From an uncultured Mycoplasmatota bacterium (lineage in GTDB: Bacteria; Bacillota_I; Bacilli_A; RF39; UBA660), in assembly GCA_947645535.1 (NCBI GenBank), contig CANSDD010000019.1:1-19750 (forward strand): a DNA stretch of 19,750 nucleotides, given 5' to 3'. A program made the position numbers and the translations under genes. Below the pieces are notes generated by a model that did no database searches, was not told where the DNA came from, and worked only from the letters and a program-made list of their open reading frames with translations. Positions 1-7,420 of this stretch are shown piece after piece (the first letter of the stretch is position 1; the number at the start of each line of letters is the position of its first letter).

Positions 1-153
1 AATGCTGTATACGAGGAGTACCACTATCACGTATGAAATGGAATACAGCTTAAAAGAAAAAAATATTATAAAGAATTATATAAAGTAGAAACTTATAAAT
101 ACTTATTTGATTGTATTTTATAGAAAAGAACGTTTTGTGAGATAAGATTACTT
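1..153. other. Unassigned upstream segment
   Basis: No gene can be assigned here. Three forward frames are open from the window edge: to a TGA at 34-36, to a TAG at about 86-88, and to a TAA at 51-53. None gives a recognisable protein tail, so at most this is the extreme 3' end of an upstream gene. GCTGTAT at 4-10 can pair with ATACAGC at 43-49, enclosing about 32 bases, which could equally be the end of a structured RNA. The rest is AT-rich with no motif I recognise. Confidence 0.3.
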
Positions 154-181
154 GACACTTTCTTGTAAAGTGTCTTTTTTT
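154..181 (+). terminator. Rho-independent terminator upstream of the dcw cluster
   Basis: A perfect 8-bp stem (GACACTTT at 154-161 with AAAGTGTC at 167-174) encloses a 5-base loop and is followed by seven T residues. An outer pairing of AAGATTA (144-150) with TAATCTT (184-190) could extend the structure. It separates whatever lies upstream from the mraZ promoter. Confidence 0.88.
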
Positions 182-215
182 GATAATCTTTTTTTTGAAA
201 AGTAGTGGAAAACTA

Positions 216-244
216 TTTACAAAAAACAAACCCTTGGGTAAAAT
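216..244 (+). promoter_or_regulatory. Sigma-A-type promoter of mraZ
   Basis: TTTACA (216-221) and TAAAAT (239-244) are separated by exactly 17 bp, predicting a start of transcription near 251. The predicted start lies just upstream of the MraZ-type GTGG repeats, so repressor bound there would sit on the initially transcribed region. Confidence 0.75.
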
Positions 245-254
245 AATGGTACAG

Positions 255-280
255 AGTGGGAAGAAGTGGTTATAAGTGGG
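255..280 (+). promoter_or_regulatory. MraZ operator: three GTGG boxes at 10-bp period
   Basis: GTGG occurs at 256-259, 266-269 and 276-279, one helical turn apart, and each is preceded by AG. MraZ proteins are known to bind tandem TGGG/GTGG-type boxes in front of their own gene, so this is most likely the autoregulatory operator of the dcw cluster. A fourth GTGG, in a similar AGTGG context, is at 205-208 just upstream of the -35 element. The third box runs into the ribosome binding site GGGTGAT (278-284). Confidence 0.8.
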
Positions 281-288
281 TGATTCTG

Positions 289-720
289 ATGCTGCTAGGG
301 GAATATCATCATAATCTTGATGAAAAAGGTAGACTTATTATTCCTTCTAAAATTAGGGATGAATTAGGAGATAATTTTATATTAACTCGTGGACTAGATA
401 AATGTTTATCTGTTTATCCAAGAGAAGAATGGAATAATATTATTAACAAATATAAGGAATTGCCAAATACTAAAGATGCTAGAAATTTTATGCGCTTTCT
501 TTTATCAGGTGCAACAGAATGTACATTTGATAAACAAGGAAGAATCAATTTACCAAGCCCACTTATGAGATATGCAGATTTAGAGCATGAATGTGTTGTT
601 ATTGGAGTAAATGACCATTTAGAAATTTGGAGTAATGATAATTGGGAAGATTTTGTAGATGGAAATGAAAGTGAATTTTCGGATATTGCTGAACATTTAT
701 TTGCGCCCATTACGGATTAA
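289..720 (+). CDS. mraZ: Transcriptional regulator MraZ
   Basis: DNA-binding regulator of the dcw cluster, usually an autorepressor. It has two SpoVT/AbrB-like half-domains, each with the family signature: DEKGR at residues 11-15 and DKQGR at 81-85. The ATG at 289 gives a protein starting MLLGEYHH, which fits the family N-terminus and a length of 143 aa, usual for Bacilli. The in-frame GTG at 256 would add 11 residues encoded by the operator itself and has no Shine-Dalgarno, so I reject it. GGGTGAT at 278-284 lies 4 bases before the ATG and matches the anti-Shine-Dalgarno region. The gene is first in the operon; the rsmH ribosome site begins at its stop codon. Identification is secure. Confidence 0.96.
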   Translation: MLLGEYHHNLDEKGRLIIPSKIRDELGDNFILTRGLDKCLSVYPREEWNNIINKYKELPNTKDARNFMRFLLSGATECTFDKQGRINLPSPLMRYADLEHECVVIGVNDHLEIWSNDNWEDFVDGNESEFSDIAEHLFAPITD

Positions 721-729
721 GGAGGAACT

Positions 730-1641
730 ATGCATAAAAGTGTATTATTAGAAGAATGTATTAAGAATTTAACATTACAAGATAATAGCGTCATAGTAGA
801 TTGTACACTTGGTTTTGCTGGTCATAGTAGTGAGATTTTAAAACAAATACCAAATGGAAAATTATATGCATTTGATCAAGATTCTTATGCAGTCGCTACT
901 AGTAAAAAAAGATTAGAAGAAATTGCTTCTAATTATGAAATTATAGAAACTAATTTTGTTCATTTAAAAGAGGAACTACAAAAAAGAAATGTAGAATCCG
1001 TAGATGGATTTTTATTTGATCTAGGGGTTTCTAGTCCTCAGTTAGATGAAGATATGCGTGGCTTTAGTTTCCATAAAGACGCAAAATTAGATATGCGTAT
1101 GAATCCGAATCAAGCATTATCTGCTTATGAAGTTGTGAATCAATATTCTTATGAAGATTTAACACGCATTTTTTATACTTATGGAGAAGAAAAATATGGT
1201 AGTAGTATTGCCAAAGCAATTATTAAAAAGCGTCCAATAAAAACAACTTTAGAATTGACAGAAATTATAAAACTTAATGTTCCTGAAAAATATAGAAGAG
1301 AGAAACATCCTGCTAGAAAAGTATTTCAAGCAATTCGTATTGAAGTAAATGATGAATTAAATGTGTTTGAAAAAGCATTAAAGGATGCATTAGAACTTCT
1401 ATCAGTAAATGGAAGAATATGTGTCATTACATTTCATTCTTTGGAAGATAGAATATGTAAAAAAATAATGAAAGAAGTAAGTAGTATTCCTGATACGTTA
1501 AAAAAACTTCCTGTCATTCCAGAAGAACTACAATCAAAATATAAAATAATAGGAACATTTCATCCAACTATTAAAGAAGTAGAAGAAAATAATCGTGCTA
1601 GAAGTGCGAAACTAAGGGTAATTGAAAGAATAAAAAGGTGA
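730..1641 (+). CDS. rsmH: 16S rRNA (cytosine-1402-N4)-methyltransferase RsmH
   Basis: Cytoplasmic SAM-dependent methyltransferase that modifies C1402 in the decoding centre of 16S rRNA; its gene habitually follows mraZ. The 303-aa product shows the family motifs in order: the SAM-binding loop around DCTLGFAGHS (24-33), FDQD (48-51), DLGVSSPQLD (97-106), RGFSF (110-114), DMRM (121-124), FQAIRIEVNDEL (199-210) and TFHSLEDR (234-241). Length is close to the family norm of about 310. GGAGG at 721-725 directly follows the mraZ stop and lies 4 bases before the ATG. Its own last codons and TGA stop provide the AAGGTGAT ribosome site of the next gene, so translation is probably coupled to ftsL. Confidence 0.96.
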   Translation: MHKSVLLEECIKNLTLQDNSVIVDCTLGFAGHSSEILKQIPNGKLYAFDQDSYAVATSKKRLEEIASNYEIIETNFVHLKEELQKRNVESVDGFLFDLGVSSPQLDEDMRGFSFHKDAKLDMRMNPNQALSAYEVVNQYSYEDLTRIFYTYGEEKYGSSIAKAIIKKRPIKTTLELTEIIKLNVPEKYRREKHPARKVFQAIRIEVNDELNVFEKALKDALELLSVNGRICVITFHSLEDRICKKIMKEVSSIPDTLKKLPVIPEELQSKYKIIGTFHPTIKEVEENNRARSAKLRVIERIKR

Positions 1642-1645
1642 TAAA

Positions 1646-1942
1646 ATGACAAAAAGAAAGGCAAGAACAGTTCGTTTTACAAAAGGGGAAAGTATGGTTT
1701 ATATGGGAGCAGCAATTGCGTTTGTTTTAACTTTTATTTTTCAGGTCTTTTTTAGCGCTCAAATTGGAAATATGAAAATGGATATACAAGAAATGCGTTA
1801 TGAGATAAAAGAGCAAGAGAAGAAAAATGAGAGCTTATCCATGAAAGTAAGCGAATTAACTGCATTTGATAAAGTGAAAGATGTTGTCAAAGACATGGGA
1901 CTAGCGTATAATAATGATAATATCATAATTGTAAACGAGTAG
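1646..1942 (+). CDS. ftsL: Cell-division protein FtsL-like
   Basis: Small bitopic membrane protein of the divisome. FtsL partners FtsB/DivIC and DivIB and helps activate the FtsW-FtsI synthase. The 98-aa product has a basic cytoplasmic N-terminus (1-15), one transmembrane helix (about 17-37) and an extracytoplasmic region predicted to be coiled coil (about 40-72, rich in E, K, M and L). FtsL sequences are poorly conserved, so the name rests on this architecture, size and position between rsmH and a class B PBP, the standard Bacilli order. The ribosome site AAGGTGAT overlaps the rsmH stop. The last residues include hydrophobic IIIV, which could be a strand. Confidence 0.85.
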   Translation: MTKRKARTVRFTKGESMVYMGAAIAFVLTFIFQVFFSAQIGNMKMDIQEMRYEIKEQEKKNESLSMKVSELTAFDKVKDVVKDMGLAYNNDNIIIVNE

Positions 1943-1952
1943 AGGTGAGAAC

Positions 1953-4223
1953 GTGTTAGAGAAAAAGAGGCAAAAAAAGCAAACTTGGAATTATCCAAAA
2001 AGACTTTTTTATCTTTTTCTTTTTTGTGTTATTTTATTATATGTACAGTTTGGTTATTTAACTCTTTCTCCTACTGTATACGGAAAGGACATGGATGCTT
2101 TTGCTAGGAACCGTGATACAGCAAGATCTGTTTTGATGGCGAAGCGTGGAACTATTTATGATAGTGAAGGAAATATTTTAGCGCAAAATATAACTTCTTA
2201 TACAGTTATTGCTTATTTAGATGCAAGTAGAACAACAGATCCAGAATATCCTCAACATGTTGTTAATAAAGAGGCGACGGCAGATGCGTTAGCACCTGTT
2301 TTATCAATGGAAAAAGAAACTTTACTTAGCTTGCTGAATATGGAAAATTTATATCAAGTAGAATTAGGGCCAGGAGGAAGAGGAATTAGTGAACTTAAAA
2401 AGGAAGAAGTAGAAAATCTAGGACTTGATGGAATTGATTTTATTGAAAATACAAAAAGATATTATCCAAATGGAGATTTTGCTTCTTATATTGTTGGATA
2501 TGCAAAATCGTATCCTATAAAAATAGATGCGAAAACTGGAGAAGAATTAACAGAGGAAGAAATAGAAATAAAGAAAAAGGGAGAAGAAGGATTTAAATAT
2601 CGTAATACAGAGAAAATAGTAGGTGAGCTTGGAATAGAGCTTGCATATAATGAAGAAATTACTGGTACAAATGGTTTTTTAGTATATCAGCGTGATAAAA
2701 GTGGTTATCAAATTCCTGATACCGCAGAAGAGAGAAAGGATGCGATAAATGGAGATGATATTTATTTAACAATTGATTCAGCTATCCAACGATTTGTAGA
2801 AAGTGCATTAAAAGAATATGCTGCAATTTATACACCAGAATGGATGCTGGTTGCAGTTATGGATGCGAAAACAGGAGATATTCTTGCTAGTAGTTCTACA
2901 CCATCTTTTGATCCCAATATTCGTAATATTACGAATTATGAAAATCCTCTTACTTCTTATATTTTTGAACCAGGATCTACAATGAAAACTTATACATATA
3001 TGTGTGCAATTGATAAAGGAACTTATAATGGAAATTATGAATATTTATCTGGCACCTATACGATAGGGGAAGATGTGATACAAGATTGGAATGGCGGAAA
3101 AGGTTGGGGAACAATTAGCCTTGATCTTGGATATGAATATTCTAGTAACGTAGGAGCAGTAACAATTGTAAACGAGTTCATTAGTAGAAATGAACTTCGT
3201 AGTTGTTTAACAAAATTTGGATTTGGTCAAACAACGGGAGTAGAGCTTCCAAGAGAAATGTCAGGAAGTATTAACTTCACTTATCCTGTTGAAGTAGCTG
3301 CGGCTTCTTATGGACAAGGAATTACCACAACAGCAGTGCAACATCTTCAAGGACTTAGTATTATTGCTAATGATGGAAAAATGGTGACTCCGCATATTAT
3401 TAGTAAAATAGTCGATACCAATACAGGAGAGATAAAATTTGAAAGACAAGTAGAAAAGAGTGAACAATTAGTAAGTAGTGAAACAGTAAAAACGATAAAA
3501 CAGTTAATGTATAATACAGTTCACAATCGTAATCTTGGTACAACTGCAATGGATTATGATATAGAAGGATTTGATGTGATTGGAAAAACTGGTACTGCTC
3601 AGATATATGATTCAGTTAATGGAGGATATTTAAAAGGTTCAACTGATTATATTCATTCATTTGCTGGTATGTATCCAAATGATGATCCAGAAATTATTAT
3701 TTATGTAGCAGCAAAAAAACCTTCATTTGGTCAAGGAGCTATTGTTTCAAAAGTTACTACTTCTATTATGAAAAGTATTGCAAAATATAAGAATATGTTT
3801 GGTAATATTGATGAAGAAAATGCTAGTGAAAAATATATAATGCCATCTCTTATTAACAAGAATATAGAGATAGCTAAGGAAGAACTTTCTTTAAAAGGAA
3901 TGAATGTAATTCTTATAGGAGATGGTGATAGAGTTATTTCTAGTTATCCAAATAGTGGTTCAACTATTTTAAAAGATGATAAAATTTTCTTAATGACAAA
4001 TGGAAATTCATGGATAATGGAGAACCTTACTGGTTGGAGTAGAATTGATGCTACTAATTATTTAAAATTAGTTGGTTTAAATGTAAAAACAACTGGATAT
4101 GGATATGTAAGTGAACAGAGTATTATTCCAGGAACTCCAATTATATCTGGAACAGAAATTATGTTAACTTTAGTAGATAAATATAATTTTGATGTAAAAG
4201 AAGTAGTAGAAGATACAGGATAA
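1953..4223 (+). CDS. Class B penicillin-binding protein (PBP2B/FtsI type) with two PASTA domains
   Basis: Septal peptidoglycan DD-transpeptidase of the division machinery, anchored in the membrane and acting outside it. The 756-aa protein has a cytoplasmic basic tail, one transmembrane helix (about 18-37), a PBP dimerisation domain (about 55-255) and a transpeptidase domain with all catalytic motifs: STMK at 342-345 (nucleophile Ser342), SSN at 397-399, KTGT at 545-548. Two PASTA domains follow (about 628-682 and 688-745). This matches B. subtilis PbpB, which also carries two PASTA repeats and follows ftsL. Translation starts at GTG 1953 behind AGAGGTGA (1941-1948), which overlaps the ftsL stop. 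Only 10 bases separate it from the next gene, so transcription probably continues into the accessory region. Confidence 0.93.
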   Translation: MLEKKRQKKQTWNYPKRLFYLFLFCVILLYVQFGYLTLSPTVYGKDMDAFARNRDTARSVLMAKRGTIYDSEGNILAQNITSYTVIAYLDASRTTDPEYPQHVVNKEATADALAPVLSMEKETLLSLLNMENLYQVELGPGGRGISELKKEEVENLGLDGIDFIENTKRYYPNGDFASYIVGYAKSYPIKIDAKTGEELTEEEIEIKKKGEEGFKYRNTEKIVGELGIELAYNEEITGTNGFLVYQRDKSGYQIPDTAEERKDAINGDDIYLTIDSAIQRFVESALKEYAAIYTPEWMLVAVMDAKTGDILASSSTPSFDPNIRNITNYENPLTSYIFEPGSTMKTYTYMCAIDKGTYNGNYEYLSGTYTIGEDVIQDWNGGKGWGTISLDLGYEYSSNVGAVTIVNEFISRNELRSCLTKFGFGQTTGVELPREMSGSINFTYPVEVAAASYGQGITTTAVQHLQGLSIIANDGKMVTPHIISKIVDTNTGEIKFERQVEKSEQLVSSETVKTIKQLMYNTVHNRNLGTTAMDYDIEGFDVIGKTGTAQIYDSVNGGYLKGSTDYIHSFAGMYPNDDPEIIIYVAAKKPSFGQGAIVSKVTTSIMKSIAKYKNMFGNIDEENASEKYIMPSLINKNIEIAKEELSLKGMNVILIGDGDRVISSYPNSGSTILKDDKIFLMTNGNSWIMENLTGWSRIDATNYLKLVGLNVKTTGYGYVSEQSIIPGTPIISGTEIMLTLVDKYNFDVKEVVEDTG

Positions 4224-4233
4224 GAGGTGTCAT

Positions 4234-5037
4234 ATGAAAAAACAGAAAAAAATATGTGTTATCATTTTTCTATTTCTTTCTATATTGTTATTTGGAGGAT
4301 GCAATTATATGGAGTTAAAAGGAAACGCAAAAGTAACTTTTATTGCTTGTGGAAGTGCAGATATTACACTTATAGAATATCAAAATCATTATAGTTTAAT
4401 TGATACAGGAGAGGATACTTGTAGGGAAAATGTTATTTCTTATTTAGAAAACGAAAATATAGATAAATTTGATTTTATGATTTTAACTCATCCTGATAAA
4501 GATCATATAGGAAATGCAGAAGCAATATTAAAAATGTGGGATGTAGATACTATTTATATGACGAATTATCAAAAAAATTCTTCTATAGAAAAGGAATTGT
4601 TGTTGTATATAGAAGATAATGATATTCATTATGAAATATTGGAAAATAGAAAGAACATAAGAATGGAAGAATTAGAATTTATTATAGATCCTCCAAAACA
4701 AGAATATGATAGTTCTAATAATTCTTCACTTGTTGTTACGATGAAGGCAAATAATATTAGTTTCTTTTTTGGAGCAGATATAAAAAAGAAAAGAATAGAG
4801 GAAATATTAGCTAGTGATATGAAAGAAGCTACTATTATGAAATTGCCTTATCATGGAAGATATATTTCAAATATAAAACAATTATTAGAAAAATTAAATC
4901 CAGAATTTGTAATTATAACATCAGATATAAATGATGAAAAAACAGAAGGAATATTAAATAATTTAAACATTCACTATACATATACAGAAGAAAATGTTAT
5001 GATTATAACAGATGGTAAAGTATGGGAGAGAGAATAA
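4234..5037 (+). CDS. ComEC-like metallo-beta-lactamase-fold lipoprotein
   Basis: Predicted hydrolase of the MBL superfamily, exported and probably lipid-anchored. The 267-aa product begins with a basic, strongly hydrophobic signal segment ending in LFGGC (Cys23), a somewhat loose lipobox. The remainder has MBL metal motifs: LIDTG (55-59), HPDKDH (86-91), GAD (180-182) and HG (207-208). The early GSADITLI segment and the NNSSLVV segment (162-168) resemble the C-terminal MBL domain of ComEC/Rec2 competence proteins, but the ComEC membrane channel is absent. The substrate is unknown; nucleic acid or a phosphodiester polymer are options. The ribosome site AGAGGTGTC precedes the ATG. Its stop lies one base before the licD start, so these two form a pair riding on the dcw transcript. 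Confidence 0.8.
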   Translation: MKKQKKICVIIFLFLSILLFGGCNYMELKGNAKVTFIACGSADITLIEYQNHYSLIDTGEDTCRENVISYLENENIDKFDFMILTHPDKDHIGNAEAILKMWDVDTIYMTNYQKNSSIEKELLLYIEDNDIHYEILENRKNIRMEELEFIIDPPKQEYDSSNNSSLVVTMKANNISFFFGADIKKKRIEEILASDMKEATIMKLPYHGRYISNIKQLLEKLNPEFVIITSDINDEKTEGILNNLNIHYTYTEENVMIITDGKVWERE

Positions 5038-5038
5038 G

Positions 5039-5902
5039 ATGGAAGAAAAGTATGTTTTAAAAACGACAAAAGATGGAAAAGAGATTACTGTTAGAGATTT
5101 ACAACTTTCTATTTTAGAAATTATGGATGAAATTCATAGAGTATGTGTAAAAAATGATGTACCTTATGCTTTAATTGCTGGTTCAGCACTTGGAATATGC
5201 AATTATCAAGGATTTATTCCTTGGGATGATGATATTGATGTATGTGTAGAGAGAAAAGATTGGAAACGTTTTATAGAAGCATTAGAAAAAGATATGGATA
5301 AAAAATTTTATTTTCAATGTTTTGAGAATGATAAAAAATATAATATTTTGATTCCTTCTATGAAAATAAGGAAAAGAGGTACTTATATAGAAGAGGTAAA
5401 TACACTTCTTAAAAATAGATGTAATTCTGGAAATGGAGTTTTTGTAGATGTTGTAATTTATGACAGTGTTTCTGATAACAAATGGATTGATGAATGGAAT
5501 CGTTTAAAAATAAGATTACTTATGCCAATAATGGTATTATTAGATAATATTCATATCAATCCAGTATTCTTAAAGAAATGGGTACTTCATATATCTGAGA
5601 GATATGCTAAAAGGTGTGAAAATAGCACACTTACTTCTCAAACAATTGCAATACCTTGGGAAAAGTTTTTTAAAGAACCAAAATTTCCTAAAACAGATGT
5701 TTATCCATTTAAACTTTATGATTTTGAAGGAAGAAAATACTATTCTTATAATAATGTAGAAAATGTAGTAACAGCTTGGTATGGTCCAAATTGTTTGAAA
5801 AAATGGGATGGTGAGAAATGGTATGATCCACTTCCAAAAGAAAAAAGACATCCAAAACATGCAGTAGATTTAAATTTAGAAGGAGAAGAACCAGAAAAAT
5901 AG
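5039..5902 (+). CDS. LicD-family phosphotransferase
   Basis: LicD proteins transfer phosphorylated groups (phosphocholine, ribitol- or glycerol-phosphate and similar) from nucleotide donors onto surface glycans. The 287-aa product has the nucleotidyltransferase-fold core: IAGSALG (46-52), GFIPWDDDIDV (58-68) with acidic residues D63, D64, D65 and D67, and the C-terminal LPKEKRHPKH (265-274), a form of the usual LPPEEKR motif. No signal peptide or membrane helix is evident, so it acts in the cytoplasm. The ATG at 5039 is chosen over the in-frame ATG at 5012 because it avoids overlap with the previous gene, has GGGAGAGAG upstream, and fits the family N-terminus. The acceptor is unknown. It is separated from the next operon by a hairpin and a promoter. 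Confidence 0.87.
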   Translation: MEEKYVLKTTKDGKEITVRDLQLSILEIMDEIHRVCVKNDVPYALIAGSALGICNYQGFIPWDDDIDVCVERKDWKRFIEALEKDMDKKFYFQCFENDKKYNILIPSMKIRKRGTYIEEVNTLLKNRCNSGNGVFVDVVIYDSVSDNKWIDEWNRLKIRLLMPIMVLLDNIHINPVFLKKWVLHISERYAKRCENSTLTSQTIAIPWEKFFKEPKFPKTDVYPFKLYDFEGRKYYSYNNVENVVTAWYGPNCLKKWDGEKWYDPLPKEKRHPKHAVDLNLEGEEPEK

Positions 5903-5929
5903 GCGATTATGTGAAACTTAATCGCTTTT
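5903..5929 (+). terminator. Probable terminator after licD
   Basis: GCGATTA (5903-5909) pairs perfectly with TAATCGC (5919-5925) around a 9-base loop, directly after the licD stop codon, followed by TTTT. The stem is good but the T tract is short, so termination may be partial. Confidence 0.6.
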
Positions 5930-5968
5930 AAAGTGTGTCTTACAAAACGAACAAATGTTTAAATAATG

Positions 5969-5997
5969 TTGACAAATTGCTATTTTAGTAGTAACAT
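5969..5997 (+). promoter_or_regulatory. Strong sigma-A-type promoter of the VTC-to-GT2 operon
   Basis: TTGACA (5969-5974), a perfect -35 consensus, is followed after 17 bp by TAACAT (5992-5997). The expected start is near 6004, leaving a leader of about 30 bases before the VTC gene. It is the best promoter match in the window and shows that the accessory operon has its own transcription start. Confidence 0.8.
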
Positions 5998-6033
5998 AAC
6001 ATAGAATTTATATTTATGAAAGGGGTGATGTCT

Positions 6034-6729
6034 TTGAGAGAAGTTTTACGAAAAGAAAAAAAATTTTTATTAAATTATTTAGAGTTTTATAAAATAAAAG
6101 GTTTTTTAGAAAAAGTTATGATTCATGATCCGCATAATATGGGAGAAGGATATATGGTTCGTTCTTTATATTTTGATACATTAGATAATGTGTGTTTTCA
6201 TGAAAAAATGGATGGTGTAAGTAAACGAAAGAAGGTTAGGCTTCGAGTATATGCCCCTGATTCTGCTGTTGCCTATTTGGAAATAAAGCAAAAAGATGGA
6301 GAAAATCAACAGAAACGAAGTTTAGAATTAAGTCGTAGTGATGCAGAAGAGTTAATAAAATGTAATTATGAAGTATTATTAAAATATCGTGGGTTATTTG
6401 CTCAGGAATGTTATTCATTGCTGAAAAGTGAGAATTATAAACCAAAGGTAATTGTAGAATATAAGAGACTTGCTTATATTGCAAAAGAAAATAGTGTGAG
6501 AATTACATTTGATAGTGACATTAGAGCTACAGAATGTAATTTTAATATATTTGATTCTAATCTATTACTTTATCCTGTATTTTCAAAAGATACTTTGGTA
6601 TTTGAAGTGAAATTTAATGGATTTTTGTTATCTTATGTACAGAATTTTATTAGTATGGTAGAAAAAGAAGAATTATCCATTAGCAAATATTGTTTAGCTA
6701 GAGGAGTTAGTTTAAGTTATGTATATTGA
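6034..6729 (+). CDS. VTC-domain protein, putative polyphosphate polymerase
   Basis: Stand-alone VTC domain of the triphosphate tunnel metalloenzyme fold; the characterised yeast relative (Vtc4) makes polyphosphate from ATP. The 231-aa product shows the expected charged strands lining the tunnel: KEKKF (7-11), SLYFDT (44-49), KVRLRVY (67-73), EIKQK (83-87), VEYKRLAY (141-148), VRITFD (155-160), EVKF (191-194) and SKY (217-219). No membrane helix, so cytoplasmic. I choose TTG 6034, because the strong site AAAGGGGTGAT (6019-6029) is correctly spaced from it; ATG 6016 has no Shine-Dalgarno and ATG 6028 lies inside the site. VTC, DUF4956 and CotH genes are commonly neighbours in bacteria. Polymerase activity is inferred from the family; other triphosphate chemistry is possible. 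Confidence 0.85.
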   Translation: MREVLRKEKKFLLNYLEFYKIKGFLEKVMIHDPHNMGEGYMVRSLYFDTLDNVCFHEKMDGVSKRKKVRLRVYAPDSAVAYLEIKQKDGENQQKRSLELSRSDAEELIKCNYEVLLKYRGLFAQECYSLLKSENYKPKVIVEYKRLAYIAKENSVRITFDSDIRATECNFNIFDSNLLLYPVFSKDTLVFEVKFNGFLLSYVQNFISMVEKEELSISKYCLARGVSLSYVY

Positions 6730-6740
6730 GGAGTGAGAAA

Positions 6741-7418
6741 ATGAAAGATGCAATTTTAGATATTTTAGAGCAAAGTGGTTCTTTGACAACCAATCAAATT
6801 TTGTTAAATTTAGGAGTAGCTGTTTTTATAGGAGTATGTATTTATTTTTCTTATTATATTTCACATATGGGAACAATTTATAATAAAAAATTTAATGTAT
6901 CATTAGTGATGCTTACTGTTTTAACTTCTATGGTAATGACAGTTATTGGTAATAATGTAGCTTTATCTTTAGGTATGGTAGGAGCCTTATCTATTGTTCG
7001 ATTTAGAACAGCAATTAAAGATTCTAGAGATACAGCTTATATATTTTGGACTATTATTGTAGGTATTTGTTGTGGTGTAGGAGATTATTTTGTAGCTGGA
7101 ATAGGAAGTGCGATTGTATTTGCTCTTATGTTATTTTTTGGACTTGTTAAAAATGATAATCGTATTTTATTGGTAGTCCGTGGTCCAAGAAATAATGATT
7201 TAAAAATAGAAGGAATTATATTTGAGTATTATAGTCACAAAGCAAATTTAAAAGTGAAAAATACAACAGATACCAGTGTTGAATATATTTATGAATTGAC
7301 AAAGAAAGTTTATAATAAGCAATTATCAAAAGAAGAAAGTATTACTGATGCATTATATAAAATTAAAAATGTAGAATATGTAAATATCGTTGTACAGAAT
7401 GATGAAATTAGTGGTTAA
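6741..7418 (+). CDS. DUF4956 integral membrane protein
   Basis: Uncharacterised membrane family that usually accompanies VTC-domain genes. The 225-aa product has about four transmembrane helices between residues 20 and 135, then a cytoplasmic or ferredoxin-like C-terminal domain (about 140-222) ending in a hydrophobic strand, YVNIVV. The best-conserved family segment is here at 81-102, beginning GALSIVRFRTAI and ending DTAYIF, with arginines R87 and R89 and D97 placed at the membrane edge. GAGGAG at 6728-6733 overlaps the VTC stop and favours ATG 6741 over the in-frame TTG at 6726. By analogy with yeast VTC, where the polymerase is coupled to a membrane domain, it may anchor the VTC enzyme or pass polyphosphate across the membrane; this is inference. 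Confidence 0.85.
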   Translation: MKDAILDILEQSGSLTTNQILLNLGVAVFIGVCIYFSYYISHMGTIYNKKFNVSLVMLTVLTSMVMTVIGNNVALSLGMVGALSIVRFRTAIKDSRDTAYIFWTIIVGICCGVGDYFVAGIGSAIVFALMLFFGLVKNDNRILLVVRGPRNNDLKIEGIIFEYYSHKANLKVKNTTDTSVEYIYELTKKVYNKQLSKEESITDALYKIKNVEYVNIVVQNDEISG

Positions 7419-7420
7419 AT

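Noticed and set aside
256..288. In-frame GTG start giving an 11-residue extension of MraZ
   Set aside because: The extension is encoded by the operator repeats, has no ribosome site, and does not fit the family N-terminus; ATG 289 does.
414..710. Reverse-strand open frame opposite mraZ
   Set aside because: Shadow of mraZ: no family resemblance, no ribosome site, and fully inside a conserved gene. The other reverse frames (1798-1998, 3261-3467, 5570-5860, 6236-6484, 11895-12131, 16860-17042) are rejected for the same reason.
802..831. RsmH SAM loop GFAGHS instead of GxGGHS
   Set aside because: An Ala before GHS also occurs in Bacillus RsmH as I recall it, so it is not unusual.
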